A model generated the notes under the pieces. It was not told the DNA's origin, ran no database searches, and saw nothing but the letters and a program-made list of their open reading frames with translations. The translations under genes and the position numbers were made by a program. Of a stretch of DNA of 64,000 bases, positions 49,683 through 60,339 are shown one piece after another (position 1 is the stretch's first letter; each line of letters starts with the position of its first letter). Source of the stretch: Verrucomicrobiaceae bacterium. GTDB taxonomy: Bacteria; Verrucomicrobiota; Verrucomicrobiia; Verrucomicrobiales; Verrucomicrobiaceae. The stretch lies in the NCBI GenBank assembly GCA_027487315.1, contig JAIYDW010000010.1, positions 19,933-83,932 on the forward strand, given 5' to 3'.

Positions 49683-52600
49683 TCACGGTGCGTCGACGAG
49701 TTCCAACTGGAAGAACTTCGGAGCCGATCCGCTAGCCAGGACACGGTAACGATAAGTCGTCTCACCTCCAGACGTGATCACACTGATCACTTCATAGTCA
49801 GTCCCCTCAACCGCATCCCGCCAGTTCACCAGATTGCCCGTCACCCGCAACACGCCCGAGTAGACCGACGTGCTGTTCACCGCGAACTGCAGCTCCAAGT
49901 CAGGACCATTTTGCACCAGCGCGGGTAGATTTCCTCTATCACCGCCATCATTCGGATTCTGGTTGAAGAAGTACTCAAGGATGTTGGCAGTGCCATCGTT
50001 ATCGGTGTCCCCCACCAAACCTCCAGACGTGTAGCCATTCAAACTGAGCCAAGCCGCGAAGGTGGCGGGACCCTGAAGAACGGTGTCGGTGCGAACAGCC
50101 GTGCTTTGGATACGGGTGTCAAGCGCGGGAGCAGTCTCGGCGATGTCAAAGGCGGTGGCCGGTGTGGCATAGCGGCTTTGCAGGTAGCTTGAGAGAGCGG
50201 CCTGCTCACCGAGGACGTTCACTGGAACGTTAGCGGCACTAGAGAAGTCGAGATCCTCATTCACTGCTGAAGACAGCGATCCGTTGTTCAGCAGGTAGCG
50301 GAAGTTGTCCGCATTTGCACGAAACGGATAGCCGTCTCCGCCTACCGCGTTCGCGCCGCTTGGTGAAGCCGTATTGCCAGCAAGGAAGTTCATCGTCACC
50401 AGGGTGATAAGAGCGGGGGCATCAGCACGAACTGCGCCACCCGAAACCACGCGGCCTGTGATGTTATCGTTTTCATCTACCAACACGATGCTCTGCACGC
50501 GTGAGCCTGCGGTCGCACTCGGATTGTAGGAGAACCGGATGCCACCGACTTGCGGGAAGCGGCCCTGGGTGCCTAACAGGAAAACACCGTGTTCAAGGAT
50601 GGCCTTGAGACCGGCTGGCGTCGTATCGCAGACCATGAGGCTGTTGTTGAAACGAAGCGAGTTCTCGATATCAAGCAGCGAAACAGCTCCGGCGGGTTTG
50701 CTTGCGCTCGGATTGGCAATCGGCGGCGTTTTTGCACCGCTGACCACGTCAACCGCTCCGATGGATGAGCGGATGCCGCCGCCGTTTTTGAATCCAACGA
50801 TGTGTGTTGCAGATGGCAGTGCTGTCCTAGCCGCAGAGATCATCGAGTCGGCCGCGATGTCTCCCAGGTTGGTCTGTTGGTTGCGGATGATGTTACGCTC
50901 GCCTTCGAGGTAAACATCGGTGTAACCACGAACATCTCCGTCTTTGGCGCTGATGACAGCTTGCACGGCATCGGTAAGCAGTTTCACTTTCGTGCCTTTG
51001 GTATTGGCCGCGAACGCGGTGGTAGCCAGATTTCCAACGGTGGTGTTCCAGGCTGCGGCAACATTGGCATCAGTGGCGGCATAAGCACCATTTTCGCCGA
51101 TGTTTGCCGTGAGGTTAGGAACGATCAGCACGCCATCTGCATCGAAGTCTGCGACGAGACGACCGAGGTAGGTGAACTCGTTATCAGTGTTGACGATGAC
51201 GGTTGGCAGGCCATCCGAACCCGCGGTGTAAATCGGGTAGTTGCCAGCGAAGTCAGCGGTGTGCCCGGTGAACAGGGCTGGAACGTCGTTGGAATCGCCA
51301 AGGCGGGTGTTGGAACCAGCAGCAAGGATGATGTCCACACCGTTCAGCAGCGGAGCGAGCTGCTGCTCAAAGGTGATCTGCTGAAGGTGAGCCATGAGGA
51401 TGACTTTATCCACACCTTCGGATTTAAGCTCATCAATGGCAGGTTGAATCTGAGAAGCCAGAAGCGCCATGTTATTCGTCTCAAGGCCGTCTCCCACGAA
51501 GCCTTTCACCTCGACACCGCCTGTGGAAGAGATGCTTTCGAGGATCTGGGTGGTGACGGCAACGAGACCAATCTTTTCACCGCCTTTGGTGATTACCACA
51601 GCGGGTGCGATGCGGCCGTTGAGCGTGTTGGCTTCGGGAATCAGTGATGTCGAGTTACCGCTGAGCGTGTTGGTGAAGCGACCTGAGATATCCGCGTCTC
51701 CAGAGAACTCAAGGTTGGCGGAGAGGTAGGGGAATGTCGCTCCGACCCAGCCACTTCCTGGCTGGAATGCATCGCGGAAGACTCGAGTACCGAGGTCGAA
51801 CTCATGGTTACCGATGGTTGAGGCTTCCACACCGATGAGGTTGTGGATGGCGATGTCGACGGCGGCGGTCGGATGATTGAATGAGGAGAGTAAACTCATG
51901 GTAGAACCCGTGACCGTATTGAGCTCGTCACGCACGGAGATATCGGTGCCGCCCGCGATGAAAGGGCCGGGGATGAAGTTGTCACCACCTGCGAGGATGA
52001 GGGTGTTCGGGTAGGTGTTGTCGAAACCATCCACCAGCGCAGCGAGGTTTGGCGCGGTTTGTGAGGCGAGCAGACCAGCCTCCGCATCGGCGAGGTGGAG
52101 GAGTTGGAGTTTGAAGTCAGTCGGCTGACCGATCTCGAAGATCGTGAGGGTAGGTTGCAGCCCGGTGTCAGCTTCATTGGCGACCAGCAAGAGTGGTTTA
52201 CCAGAGGGACTGTCTGCGGCCTCAATGACGACTAGACCTTCCGGCCTGAAGTCACCCGTCCGTTGGAATCCGGCGGCGAAGGTCGGGGAGAGAGGGTTAG
52301 TGACATCGAAGGCGAGCGTCATGTTCGCGCGCTCCAGGCCGACAAAGGCAAAGGTGCGTGCGCCGATTTTCGCCACGGTGACACCTTCAGGCTCCTGGCC
52401 TTTGGCATCACTGCGTCCGTCATCAAACAGAGCTGGAAACTGCGAAGCGACGATCATTTCGATCATGTCGCCGCTGTCGTAGATGCGTGCGCCTGACGAA
52501 TTGTAGATTGAGAACGAGCGACCGCCGTAGCTGAGGATGCGATCAACATCACCGTCGGGGACAAGGTCTGTATCGCCCCGCAGGCCAGGGAGGTTTGAGA

Positions 52601-55600
52601 CAACCAAACGGCCTAGGCTGGCCGGAGTCTTGAGAGTGCTTTCCGTTGGAAAGGTCGCGTTGTCCAGATCATAACCGGCGGCAGATACCGTGGTCGTCTC
52701 GTTCGGAGCGATGAAGTCATTGCGATCGTCACCTTCGTTGGCGGAGACATAGTAGGTCTGCCCGCCGACTTGGTAAGAGGCAACTGCATCCGGCATGTAG
52801 AGACCGAAGACTGGATTGCCAGTGGTGAGATTAACAATGCCTGTAGTCCCACCCGCTGCGTCCCGGTCGCTGAAATCGTAACTGCCGGTGGAGAAGTCTT
52901 TTTCACCGAGTGCCAAGACGGAATCGAAGGTGGCGGTGGCGATATCGAGGATGGCTACCGCGTTGGCCTCTTGGAGCGTGACCATGGCCTTGGTGCCGTC
53001 TGGCGAAATCGCGAAACATTCCGGTTCAAAATCGGTGGAAGGCACGCCATCATCGAAAATGCGAACGCCAGCTGCTTTGAGTGCGGCGGTTTGCGAATCA
53101 AAGGACGCGAAGTTGGCGGTTTGAACCGTTCCGGGAGTGCCAGCAGCATTCACAGGGATGATGCTCACGCTTCCTTGCGCAGCATCCGGCACAGCGGCCT
53201 CGATGGTAACCTCCGGTGTGGAAAGCTCACCTTCGTTGCAAACCAGCAACTTGGTGCCGTCCGGAGTGAAGGCGATGTGATCAGGAACGACTCCGACAAT
53301 GGCGGAGCCGATCAGAGCCCCAGTCGCAGCATTGAGGAAAACCACGTGGCCGTTGTTGGTTTTAGGATTATTAATGATCGCCGCTGCGAGGATGCTTGGA
53401 TTTCCACCGGTGCCTTTGCGGACGGAGATGGAGGAAACATCGTTGCTGGTCAGACCAGAGACACCAAGCGTGGAGGGCACGATGGTAGAGATGAATGCAG
53501 GAGTGGAAGGATTAATGAGGTCGACCACTTGAATACCAGTGCCCGAAGAAGCAAATGCACGCTTGGAAGCTGGGTCGAAGGCTGGGATTTCTGATCCATT
53601 AAGAGAGATGGTGCCCTTCAGTGTTGCGGTGATAGCGCCGCTCGCAGGATAGGCCACGTCGTCGTTGGTGATCGTGCCCGAAGCAGAAGCCGTCGTCAGC
53701 ACGATCGAGCCGGTGGTGTTCACCACGTTCGAGAGCGTGATCGTGACCGTCTCATTGCTTTCGAAGGTGGTGTCGCCATTGATCGTGATGTCGATATTCT
53801 GCGAAGCGCTGCCGCCATTCGTGAAGGTCAGCGTGCCGCTGGCGAGCGCGACGTAATCGGTGCCGGAGGTCGCCGTTCCGCCTGTGACGGCGTATTGGAC
53901 TGTGAAGGCCGTCGCGGTGTTGGTCCGGGTCACGGGCAGGCTCAGCGTCACCGTGCCGCTGTTGCCTTCGGTAACGGAGGCAGCGGCGATCGAGACTTCA
54001 CCGGGGCTGCCGGTGGTGAACGCTGTGGTGCTGAAGGGTAGGTAGGTCGTGCCGTCGCCGGCGCCGATCGTGTCCCAGTTGGTGGCTTTGTTGGCGATAA
54101 GCGGCAGGTAACCCGAAAACGCCGCCTCGCCGCTGCGCAGGCCTTTATAACGCATGCCGTCGTCGTCGTTCACGAAGATGATCGCCGTGCCCGCGGCTTC
54201 CGACAGACCCGTGCCTGTGATCGAATAGCCGGCACCCGCTTCGTCTTCGTTCGCAATCAAGCCGAGGAAGGTGGCGGGAACGGGCATCAGGTTGCCATTG
54301 ACAACGGCATCGGTCGCCACGGTGCCAGCCAGGGCACCCGTGCCCTGGAAGGCGAAGATCGACTCATCGCTGTTGCCCATGCCAGCGTTGTTGTTCGCGT
54401 CACCCACGCCGATGAGCGTGCCGAGATTCGAGGTCGCCGTCCCGGCAAACACGGTGGAAAGATTGTCGAGAGTGACGATCGTGCCGGCGGCGACGTTGCT
54501 CGTCGCCACCCAGAGGTAGCAGCACTCCGTGTAGGTGGCCCAGTTGGTGCCGTTCCACTCTTCATCGGTGAAAAAGATCACGGTGTTCTGGGGAATGGCG
54601 GTCAGGGCGGCGAAGGCGAGGTTGTCATCGCCATCGGCGTTGAACCCGGTGAATGCGATGGACCCGGCGGCCAGCACAGCGCTTGACTGACGGACGACGG
54701 TGATTGTGTAGGTCTTAGTGGTCGTCGCATCCTGCGCGGTCACCACCGTGGTGATCGTATTGATGCCCTCGTTCAGGGAAATGCCGCCGCTCGGATTGCC
54801 GGAGGTTACCAGGTTGCCTCCAACTGTCACGGTCGCACCTCCGTTCGCCGTTGTCGGCGTCACGGTCAGGGTGCTGGTGGCATTGGGAACCACTTGCACA
54901 TAGGTGAGGACCGCCGGGTCGAACACTCGGGAGTAGGCACCGGTGCTCAACACGAGACTGGTAAGATTCGCGTTCGTGTTCGCCGTGATGTCGCCCGTGA
55001 GACCGATTGGCTGGGTCAGGCTGTAGTTGCCCGCGTTCGCTCCGGCAAGCATGCTGGTCGATGTGACTGCGATTCCGCTACCAGGGCCGGCGGTTTCGAA
55101 ATTGCCCGTGCCGACTAGCGTTACCACGTCCGGCGCAATGACGCCAACGAGCGTGCCGGTGATCGTCGCGGTGGTGGTACCATCGAACGGCTTCGCCGTC
55201 ACTGCGGCGCCCGTGATCGTCAGTGCCTTGGCCGTAATGTCGGCCGTCAACCCGGTTGGCTGCGTCAGCGTGTAGTTCGGTGCCGCCGTGCCCGCGAGGG
55301 TGTAGCCGGTCACAGTGATCGGCTTCGCTTCACCCACGAGAAGGTCGGCAAAGGTTGAGGCCGGCGTGCCAGCCAGCGAGACATCGTCGGAACCAACGAT
55401 ACCGACCAGCGCTGGCGTGCCGGTGAAGGAAGCGGTGTTACTGCGGTCGTATTCCTTGTCCTCACCCGAGAGACCGGAGATCGTCAGGTTCTTCGCAGCA
55501 ACCGTGCTGGGGACGGTCGCGACGTTTACCGAGGTCGCTCCCGTGGTGGTGCAGACGATATTGCCGGAGTGCGGCGAGCCCGTCACCGGAGCCGTCGCCG

Positions 55601-57722
55601 CGAGGCGGACGTAGATGGTCGTCGCAGCGACCGTGCCGCCGCTCTGCGTAAGCAACACCGAGGCGCCGTAGCCGGACCCGATGCTGGTCGAGACTTCATA
55701 GTTCGCAGGAGCCGTCACGGTGATGTCCGACGTGAGGAAAGCACCCGAGGCCGAGAAACTGGTCGGTGTGGCGGAAGGACTACCGTAAGTCGTGTCCACC
55801 GCGACGAGCGCGCCGGTGGTGTTGATCGTCGGGCTCGCGCTCACCGTAATGTCGCCGGGCACGTAACTGATCGGGTCGTAGTTCGATGGCGTGAACGTGC
55901 CGCCGGTCGCGTCCGAGATCGTCACTTCGTCCGTATAGCTGCCCGCCGCGGCTCCAGCCGCCCCACCCGGCCCGTAAGCCACCGTCACCGATCCCACCGT
56001 CTCCGAATTGACCAGCCCACCCGTGGTGAAGTTGGTGTAACCGGTGCCACCGGTAAGCGTTTGACCTTGCGGCTTGATCACGTCATTGGCGGTAATCGTC
56101 AGCGCCACAGCGGTGACATTGCCCGTCAGGCCGGTCGGCTGCGACACCGTGTAGTTCGTTGTGGGTGCCGTGTAGCCAGTCACCGTGATCGTCTTGCTGT
56201 TACCCACCGCCGCCGTATCGAAGTTCGCCACCGCAGTGCCGGTGACCGTGAAGCTCTCGCTATTCTGCAGGCCCACGTAGGCCGGCGTGCCGCTCAAGCT
56301 CGCCGTTGTCCCACCGTCGTAAGGCTTGTTCACGCCGCTCACTCCCGTGATCGTCAGCGCCGCCGCCGTGACCGCATTACCGCTGGCCGCCGTGGTGATA
56401 TTCACCGTCGTCGCACCCGTGCTGGTCAGCGCAACATTGAGCGAATTGTAGCTGCCCGTCACTGCCGCATCGGCCTTGAGACGCAGATGCACTGTCCCAC
56501 TCGCCGTGCCACCGCTCTGCGTGAATGTCGCCGAACTGCCGAAAGTCGTTCCATCGCTGGAAACTTCAAAGCCTGTCGGTGCCGTCGCCGTGATGTCAGC
56601 CGTCAAACTGCTACCGGAAATCGCGAAGGTCTGTGCCGCGGAAGCGGTACCGTAGGCCGTTGTGAACGCCAAGGCCGTCCCGGCACCAGTGATGGTGGCC
56701 GCAGCGACGGGTGCGAAGGCGATGCCTTTGTTGATCTTACCGGCCGGCGCTGTGTAGAGAGTGACATTGCTTGGCGTGCTAATGGCGATCGTGGCGTTGT
56801 AGCCCGCAGTATCCGTGAGTTTGATGACGTTATTCGCCGCCAGTGCACCCTGGCCGCTCGTCACGTAGAGGATGGCGCCGGTGCCGTTGTCTTCCGCCGC
56901 GATGCCGAAGCCACCGAAGGCCGTCGCGTGAGTGCCATTAGCCGTCCATGTCCCGCTAACGAGGGAAAACTTGGCGATCGTGCCCACCGTGTTGCTGGTG
57001 GCCGACATGACGTAAAGCACGTCGAAGGTGCTGCCGTTGTCGCCAGACTGGATGAGGTAGAAATCCTGATGCGCGCTGTTGTTGGCGAGGCCGGGCAGTC
57101 CGGTCGCCGTGCCTCCAGTAATCGCGGAAAGAGTGACGACTTGAATCACCCCAGCCGTGCCCGAGGCCTGCCCGGCATAGACCACGCCCCCAAAGCTGCG
57201 AATCGCCCGGAAGTTGCCCGACGGGCTCGCCGCCGTCGCTCCGTTAGTATAGAGGCCGGCTTGATCGGCGATATACCAGTTGGTGTTGTCGAGGCTGGTT
57301 GCCGAGCGCGTCTGCTGACCGCTGGTTCCGGTGTAGGTCGTCGCGAGCGAGTAGCTGCCCGCGGCATTCACCGCCACGACCGCGCGCGGATTGAGCGTAT
57401 TGACGTTGGAGGAGGTATTTGTGCTGTTGGCCCCCATGAAGGTGAGGAGCGAGCCATCGGCGCTCCGGCCCGCGTAGAGCGTGCTCGTGGCCGAGCCGCT
57501 GAACCGCATGGCATTCGTCCCCGTCCCAACGATCGCGATCGTGTTGCTAGGCGTTTGCGCAGCCGTCGTCTTGTTGAGTTCGATGACACTGGCGGTCGTG
57601 TTAGTGGCCGAGGCATCGGCCTGGACGATGGCGAGGTTCCCCGCTGTGAAAGATCCGGCAAAGGCCGTCGAGTAGAGGAATCCCGCCAGCAGTGCGAGGA
57701 ATTTAGTGGTCAGGAGCTTCAT
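49683..57722 (-). CDS. Giant secreted multidomain protein (2679 aa): YDG/MBG-type repeats, cadherin-like sandwich, Calx-beta, choice-of-anchor I-like propeller, 5'-nucleotidase-type metallophosphatase, Ca-binding-like C-terminus
   Basis: Signal peptide MKLLTTKFLALLAGFLYSTAFA; ALTITGVSGVNKPYDGGTTASLSGTPAYVG repeats; AASVTEGNSGTVTLSLPVTRT (Calx-beta); LLHLADAEAG...GGDNFIPGPF...GNHEFDLG (phosphatase); GDTDNDGTANILEYFF. Confidence 0.92.
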   Translation of the reverse strand: MKLLTTKFLALLAGFLYSTAFAGSFTAGNLAIVQADASATNTTASVIELNKTTAAQTPSNTIAIVGTGTNAMRFSGSATSTLYAGRSADGSLLTFMGANSTNTSSNVNTLNPRAVVAVNAAGSYSLATTYTGTSGQQTRSATSLDNTNWYIADQAGLYTNGATAASPSGNFRAIRSFGGVVYAGQASGTAGVIQVVTLSAITGGTATGLPGLANNSAHQDFYLIQSGDNGSTFDVLYVMSATSNTVGTIAKFSLVSGTWTANGTHATAFGGFGIAAEDNGTGAILYVTSGQGALAANNVIKLTDTAGYNATIAISTPSNVTLYTAPAGKINKGIAFAPVAAATITGAGTALAFTTAYGTASAAQTFAISGSSLTADITATAPTGFEVSSDGTTFGSSATFTQSGGTASGTVHLRLKADAAVTGSYNSLNVALTSTGATTVNITTAASGNAVTAAALTITGVSGVNKPYDGGTTASLSGTPAYVGLQNSESFTVTGTAVANFDTAAVGNSKTITVTGYTAPTTNYTVSQPTGLTGNVTAVALTITANDVIKPQGQTLTGGTGYTNFTTGGLVNSETVGSVTVAYGPGGAAGAAAGSYTDEVTISDATGGTFTPSNYDPISYVPGDITVSASPTINTTGALVAVDTTYGSPSATPTSFSASGAFLTSDITVTAPANYEVSTSIGSGYGASVLLTQSGGTVAATTIYVRLAATAPVTGSPHSGNIVCTTTGATSVNVATVPSTVAAKNLTISGLSGEDKEYDRSNTASFTGTPALVGIVGSDDVSLAGTPASTFADLLVGEAKPITVTGYTLAGTAAPNYTLTQPTGLTADITAKALTITGAAVTAKPFDGTTTATITGTLVGVIAPDVVTLVGTGNFETAGPGSGIAVTSTSMLAGANAGNYSLTQPIGLTGDITANTNANLTSLVLSTGAYSRVFDPAVLTYVQVVPNATSTLTVTPTTANGGATVTVGGNLVTSGNPSGGISLNEGINTITTVVTAQDATTTKTYTITVVRQSSAVLAAGSIAFTGFNADGDDNLAFAALTAIPQNTVIFFTDEEWNGTNWATYTECCYLWVATSNVAAGTIVTLDNLSTVFAGTATSNLGTLIGVGDANNNAGMGNSDESIFAFQGTGALAGTVATDAVVNGNLMPVPATFLGLIANEDEAGAGYSITGTGLSEAAGTAIIFVNDDDGMRYKGLRSGEAAFSGYLPLIANKATNWDTIGAGDGTTYLPFSTTAFTTGSPGEVSIAAASVTEGNSGTVTLSLPVTRTNTATAFTVQYAVTGGTATSGTDYVALASGTLTFTNGGSASQNIDITINGDTTFESNETVTITLSNVVNTTGSIVLTTASASGTITNDDVAYPASGAITATLKGTISLNGSEIPAFDPASKRAFASSGTGIQVVDLINPSTPAFISTIVPSTLGVSGLTSNDVSSISVRKGTGGNPSILAAAIINNPKTNNGHVVFLNAATGALIGSAIVGVVPDHIAFTPDGTKLLVCNEGELSTPEVTIEAAVPDAAQGSVSIIPVNAAGTPGTVQTANFASFDSQTAALKAAGVRIFDDGVPSTDFEPECFAISPDGTKAMVTLQEANAVAILDIATATFDSVLALGEKDFSTGSYDFSDRDAAGGTTGIVNLTTGNPVFGLYMPDAVASYQVGGQTYYVSANEGDDRNDFIAPNETTTVSAAGYDLDNATFPTESTLKTPASLGRLVVSNLPGLRGDTDLVPDGDVDRILSYGGRSFSIYNSSGARIYDSGDMIEMIVASQFPALFDDGRSDAKGQEPEGVTVAKIGARTFAFVGLERANMTLAFDVTNPLSPTFAAGFQRTGDFRPEGLVVIEAADSPSGKPLLLVANEADTGLQPTLTIFEIGQPTDFKLQLLHLADAEAGLLASQTAPNLAALVDGFDNTYPNTLILAGGDNFIPGPFIAGGTDISVRDELNTVTGSTMSLLSSFNHPTAAVDIAIHNLIGVEASTIGNHEFDLGTRVFRDAFQPGSGWVGATFPYLSANLEFSGDADISGRFTNTLSGNSTSLIPEANTLNGRIAPAVVITKGGEKIGLVAVTTQILESISSTGGVEVKGFVGDGLETNNMALLASQIQPAIDELKSEGVDKVILMAHLQQITFEQQLAPLLNGVDIILAAGSNTRLGDSNDVPALFTGHTADFAGNYPIYTAGSDGLPTVIVNTDNEFTYLGRLVADFDADGVLIVPNLTANIGENGAYAATDANVAAAWNTTVGNLATTAFAANTKGTKVKLLTDAVQAVISAKDGDVRGYTDVYLEGERNIIRNQQTNLGDIAADSMISAARTALPSATHIVGFKNGGGIRSSIGAVDVVSGAKTPPIANPSASKPAGAVSLLDIENSLRFNNSLMVCDTTPAGLKAILEHGVFLLGTQGRFPQVGGIRFSYNPSATAGSRVQSIVLVDENDNITGRVVSGGAVRADAPALITLVTMNFLAGNTASPSGANAVGGDGYPFRANADNFRYLLNNGSLSSAVNEDLDFSSAANVPVNVLGEQAALSSYLQSRYATPATAFDIAETAPALDTRIQSTAVRTDTVLQGPATFAAWLSLNGYTSGGLVGDTDNDGTANILEYFFNQNPNDGGDRGNLPALVQNGPDLELQFAVNSTSVYSGVLRVTGNLVNWRDAVEGTDYEVISVITSGGETTYRYRVLASGSAPKFFQLELVDAP

Positions 57723-58781
57723 GGTTTGGTGTTTGTTGAGACGGAGACCATCAGTGTTTGGTTGGTTGATCGGGATAGAGGGTGACGAGTGGGACGGCTA
57801 TTCCTGGAAGCGGGTGAAAGCAGACGGCGCAAACCGTTGGCAGTTCTGTTAGGTAGCTAGTCAAGGGCATCCGGAATGAGCAAAGGCGCCTTTCATAATG
57901 CAAACGGGCGCAACGCCAAGTGACGAAACTTACACACTCCTTCAAGTCACCCCCGCAAGCCCTGACATCTCAACGGCTCGCACACAAAACCACCCGCCCC
58001 TTTACGATTGTGACGAATTCTTTGCGCTCACTTGGCACGCCAACTCGCTTACCTCTATTCTCAAGTACTGCCCCCCGTCTTCGTGATCTAAACCGCCCCG
58101 ACACAGCACCGACAGTGCAGCCGGAATTCTCGTCACCCCGGAGTTGGCAACCATCCTCCTGATCATTCAGTAGCCGCGAATCCTTCGCCCCCCGCCCCCA
58201 CTCTCACCACAGCGACCGATACTTGATGATGTTCCAGTAATACACCTCGCACTCCTTTTTGTGCATCCAAATCGAAAACCAAAACAAAGGCGGTGGAAGG
58301 GAGAGAATGGAGGAAATGGGTGGAGTTTTCGGATTTCAATTTAAATGACCGATCTGGATGGAAACCGAGAGCAGGCAATCTTCCCGATAAGCGCGAACAG
58401 GTATCAACGGCAAACCAATATTGTTCGGACAATCTCTGAGAGGATCTGCGTGCTGTTCCAGCACACCATGAACTTGCACTTCACCCGACGGACAGCCGAA
58501 AGAGGCAAGCAGGGAGAGGTTCGAGGCGGTGGGCGTTGTGGAACTGCTGCACGCCGCCCTTGTTTCCCAGACACGACCAAATCACCAAGCGGCGTTTTTG
58601 TCATAGCAGTCATCAAACCCAACCCAAAAACTGCGTCCCTTATTGAAAACAAAAGGCCCTCCTTCTGACTCAATTGAAAATGCTCAGTAGATTTTTGACA
58701 ACATATTTGCGCGGAGAAAACACAAAGAATCGGTAATCCCCTCCCCTGAGAACCACTCACTAAACTCAAACTCAAACGAAC

Positions 58782-60320
58782 TCAATCCAGCGACTTCTTC
58801 GGCCCCTTAATCTGAACAGCTGTCCCCGGCTTACGAGGTGCCGCTGCCTTGGCAAATCGCTGAACTTCAAATCCCCGAACCGGCATCGTAAGATCAAGAC
58901 TCGCAAGGGTCTCCCATGTCGCCGCCACCCGATTCTCATCCGCGATGATTCGCGCATCCAGATAGGTCGCAAACGCATCAGGCATAACCTGAAAAACCGC
59001 CACCCCATTCGGATCACCCGCAATCTGACGCAGAGTCCTCTGATAGGCAGATTCAGGCCTCTTGATCGCCTCCAAAGACTCCCCTCCCCCACTCGCAGGG
59101 GTCAGTTTCAAATAGACAAGAGTCTGTCCCGGACGAATCTCGGGCACAAATCCATATGCCTTCGTCAATGACTGATTGGAACTGGCACGCTTAAGAGCCT
59201 CCTGAACCTTGAAGGCATCGTAAATGACAACATCTTTCCCCCGATTCTTGATCCCGTCTTGGTCCGACAACCCCTTGAAGTAGCCCATTATGTCACGTGG
59301 AGTCGCCTTGACGTCTTCCGTCTTCGAACCATAGGACAATGCCAGGCCTCCACCCTTCGACACCGCTTTGATGATCGGCTTCAAAGGATCCTTGCTGGGA
59401 TCGAGAGCGGTCCACTTCGCCACATCCCCCTTGCTCAACGCCGCAACAGCCTCACCCACAGCTCCAAGCTTGGCCCGAATCGCTAGGGAGATGTCTCCCA
59501 ACCCAAACAGCACTTCTTTGCTCGCGGGCAATCCCGCTTCCGTCAAAGCCTTCCAAGCCAGAGCCACTTCCTCCATCTGATAAGTGGCTGCCAACGGTGC
59601 AATGTCTCCCCACGCTTGCTGCGCCTTCTGGGGACTCCCCAAAACTTCAGTCAGCAACTTCGCAAAAGGATCAATCTTGATCTCTTTGTAGGTCAGCTGG
59701 CCACTCAGTTTGGTCAACCCATCCACAAGGGGTCCAATGAACTCAGCCTCGTTGAAGAACAAAACCCCGCCTTTCGCCACAAGCACCCGGGTTTCCTTCG
59801 GCTCAGCCGGATAAGGTCTTGGATTCGGCAACCGCACGACCGTTGCAGGTTCAGGTTTGTATTCGGGCGTCTGGTCCAGAAGTGCCTTCAACCTCTCAAC
59901 CTCCGCCAGCAACTTATCCACCTCCGTCTTCGCAGCAGCGCGCTTCTCTTTGGCTTCCGCCATCTTTTTGCGGAACTCATCCAAGTCCATCATCTTCATC
60001 TGCGACTCAAGCGCTGTCGTATCGATTGTCTTCAGGTCTTCCACCGCCTTTTTGAGCTTCTGTTCCGCGATCTCTTTCGTCTCTTCGATCTTCTCCGGAT
60101 CTGCGGGTGGTGGCGGCAACTGCTTGATCGTCTCTACCATTTTGGCGTGTTCCTCTGGCGTTACCGGTGGCAGATCAGACAAAATCTTCTTCACCGTGCT
60201 CGCAATACTAATCCCCACCATGACCAACACGATGATGAGCACCCCAACAACGTTTGTCATCGTGTCCATGAGGGCCACGAACGGCAACTCCTGCTCTTCA
60301 TGTGGTTTGCGCTTTGCCAT
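58782..60320 (-). CDS. ExbD/MotB-like single-TM protein with large periplasmic domain (B-subunit 1)
   Basis: ELPFVALMDTMTNVVGVLIIVLVMVGIS: TM-proximal Asp as in ExbD/MotB; then coiled coil and a 300-residue domain with no recognised family. Confidence 0.75.
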   Translation of the reverse strand: MAKRKPHEEQELPFVALMDTMTNVVGVLIIVLVMVGISIASTVKKILSDLPPVTPEEHAKMVETIKQLPPPPADPEKIEETKEIAEQKLKKAVEDLKTIDTTALESQMKMMDLDEFRKKMAEAKEKRAAAKTEVDKLLAEVERLKALLDQTPEYKPEPATVVRLPNPRPYPAEPKETRVLVAKGGVLFFNEAEFIGPLVDGLTKLSGQLTYKEIKIDPFAKLLTEVLGSPQKAQQAWGDIAPLAATYQMEEVALAWKALTEAGLPASKEVLFGLGDISLAIRAKLGAVGEAVAALSKGDVAKWTALDPSKDPLKPIIKAVSKGGGLALSYGSKTEDVKATPRDIMGYFKGLSDQDGIKNRGKDVVIYDAFKVQEALKRASSNQSLTKAYGFVPEIRPGQTLVYLKLTPASGGGESLEAIKRPESAYQRTLRQIAGDPNGVAVFQVMPDAFATYLDARIIADENRVAATWETLASLDLTMPVRGFEVQRFAKAAAPRKPGTAVQIKGPKKSLD

Positions 60321-60339
60321 AGATGAAAAAAGTTAGAGG

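Noticed and set aside
55569-57785. 738-aa plus-strand ORF antisense to the giant gene
   Set aside because: Arg-rich low-complexity translation, fully opposite a clearly coding secreted protein; explained by codon bias.
58404-58775. 123-aa minus-strand ORF in intergenic region
   Set aside because: No recognisable domain or RBS; composition not like neighbouring genes.
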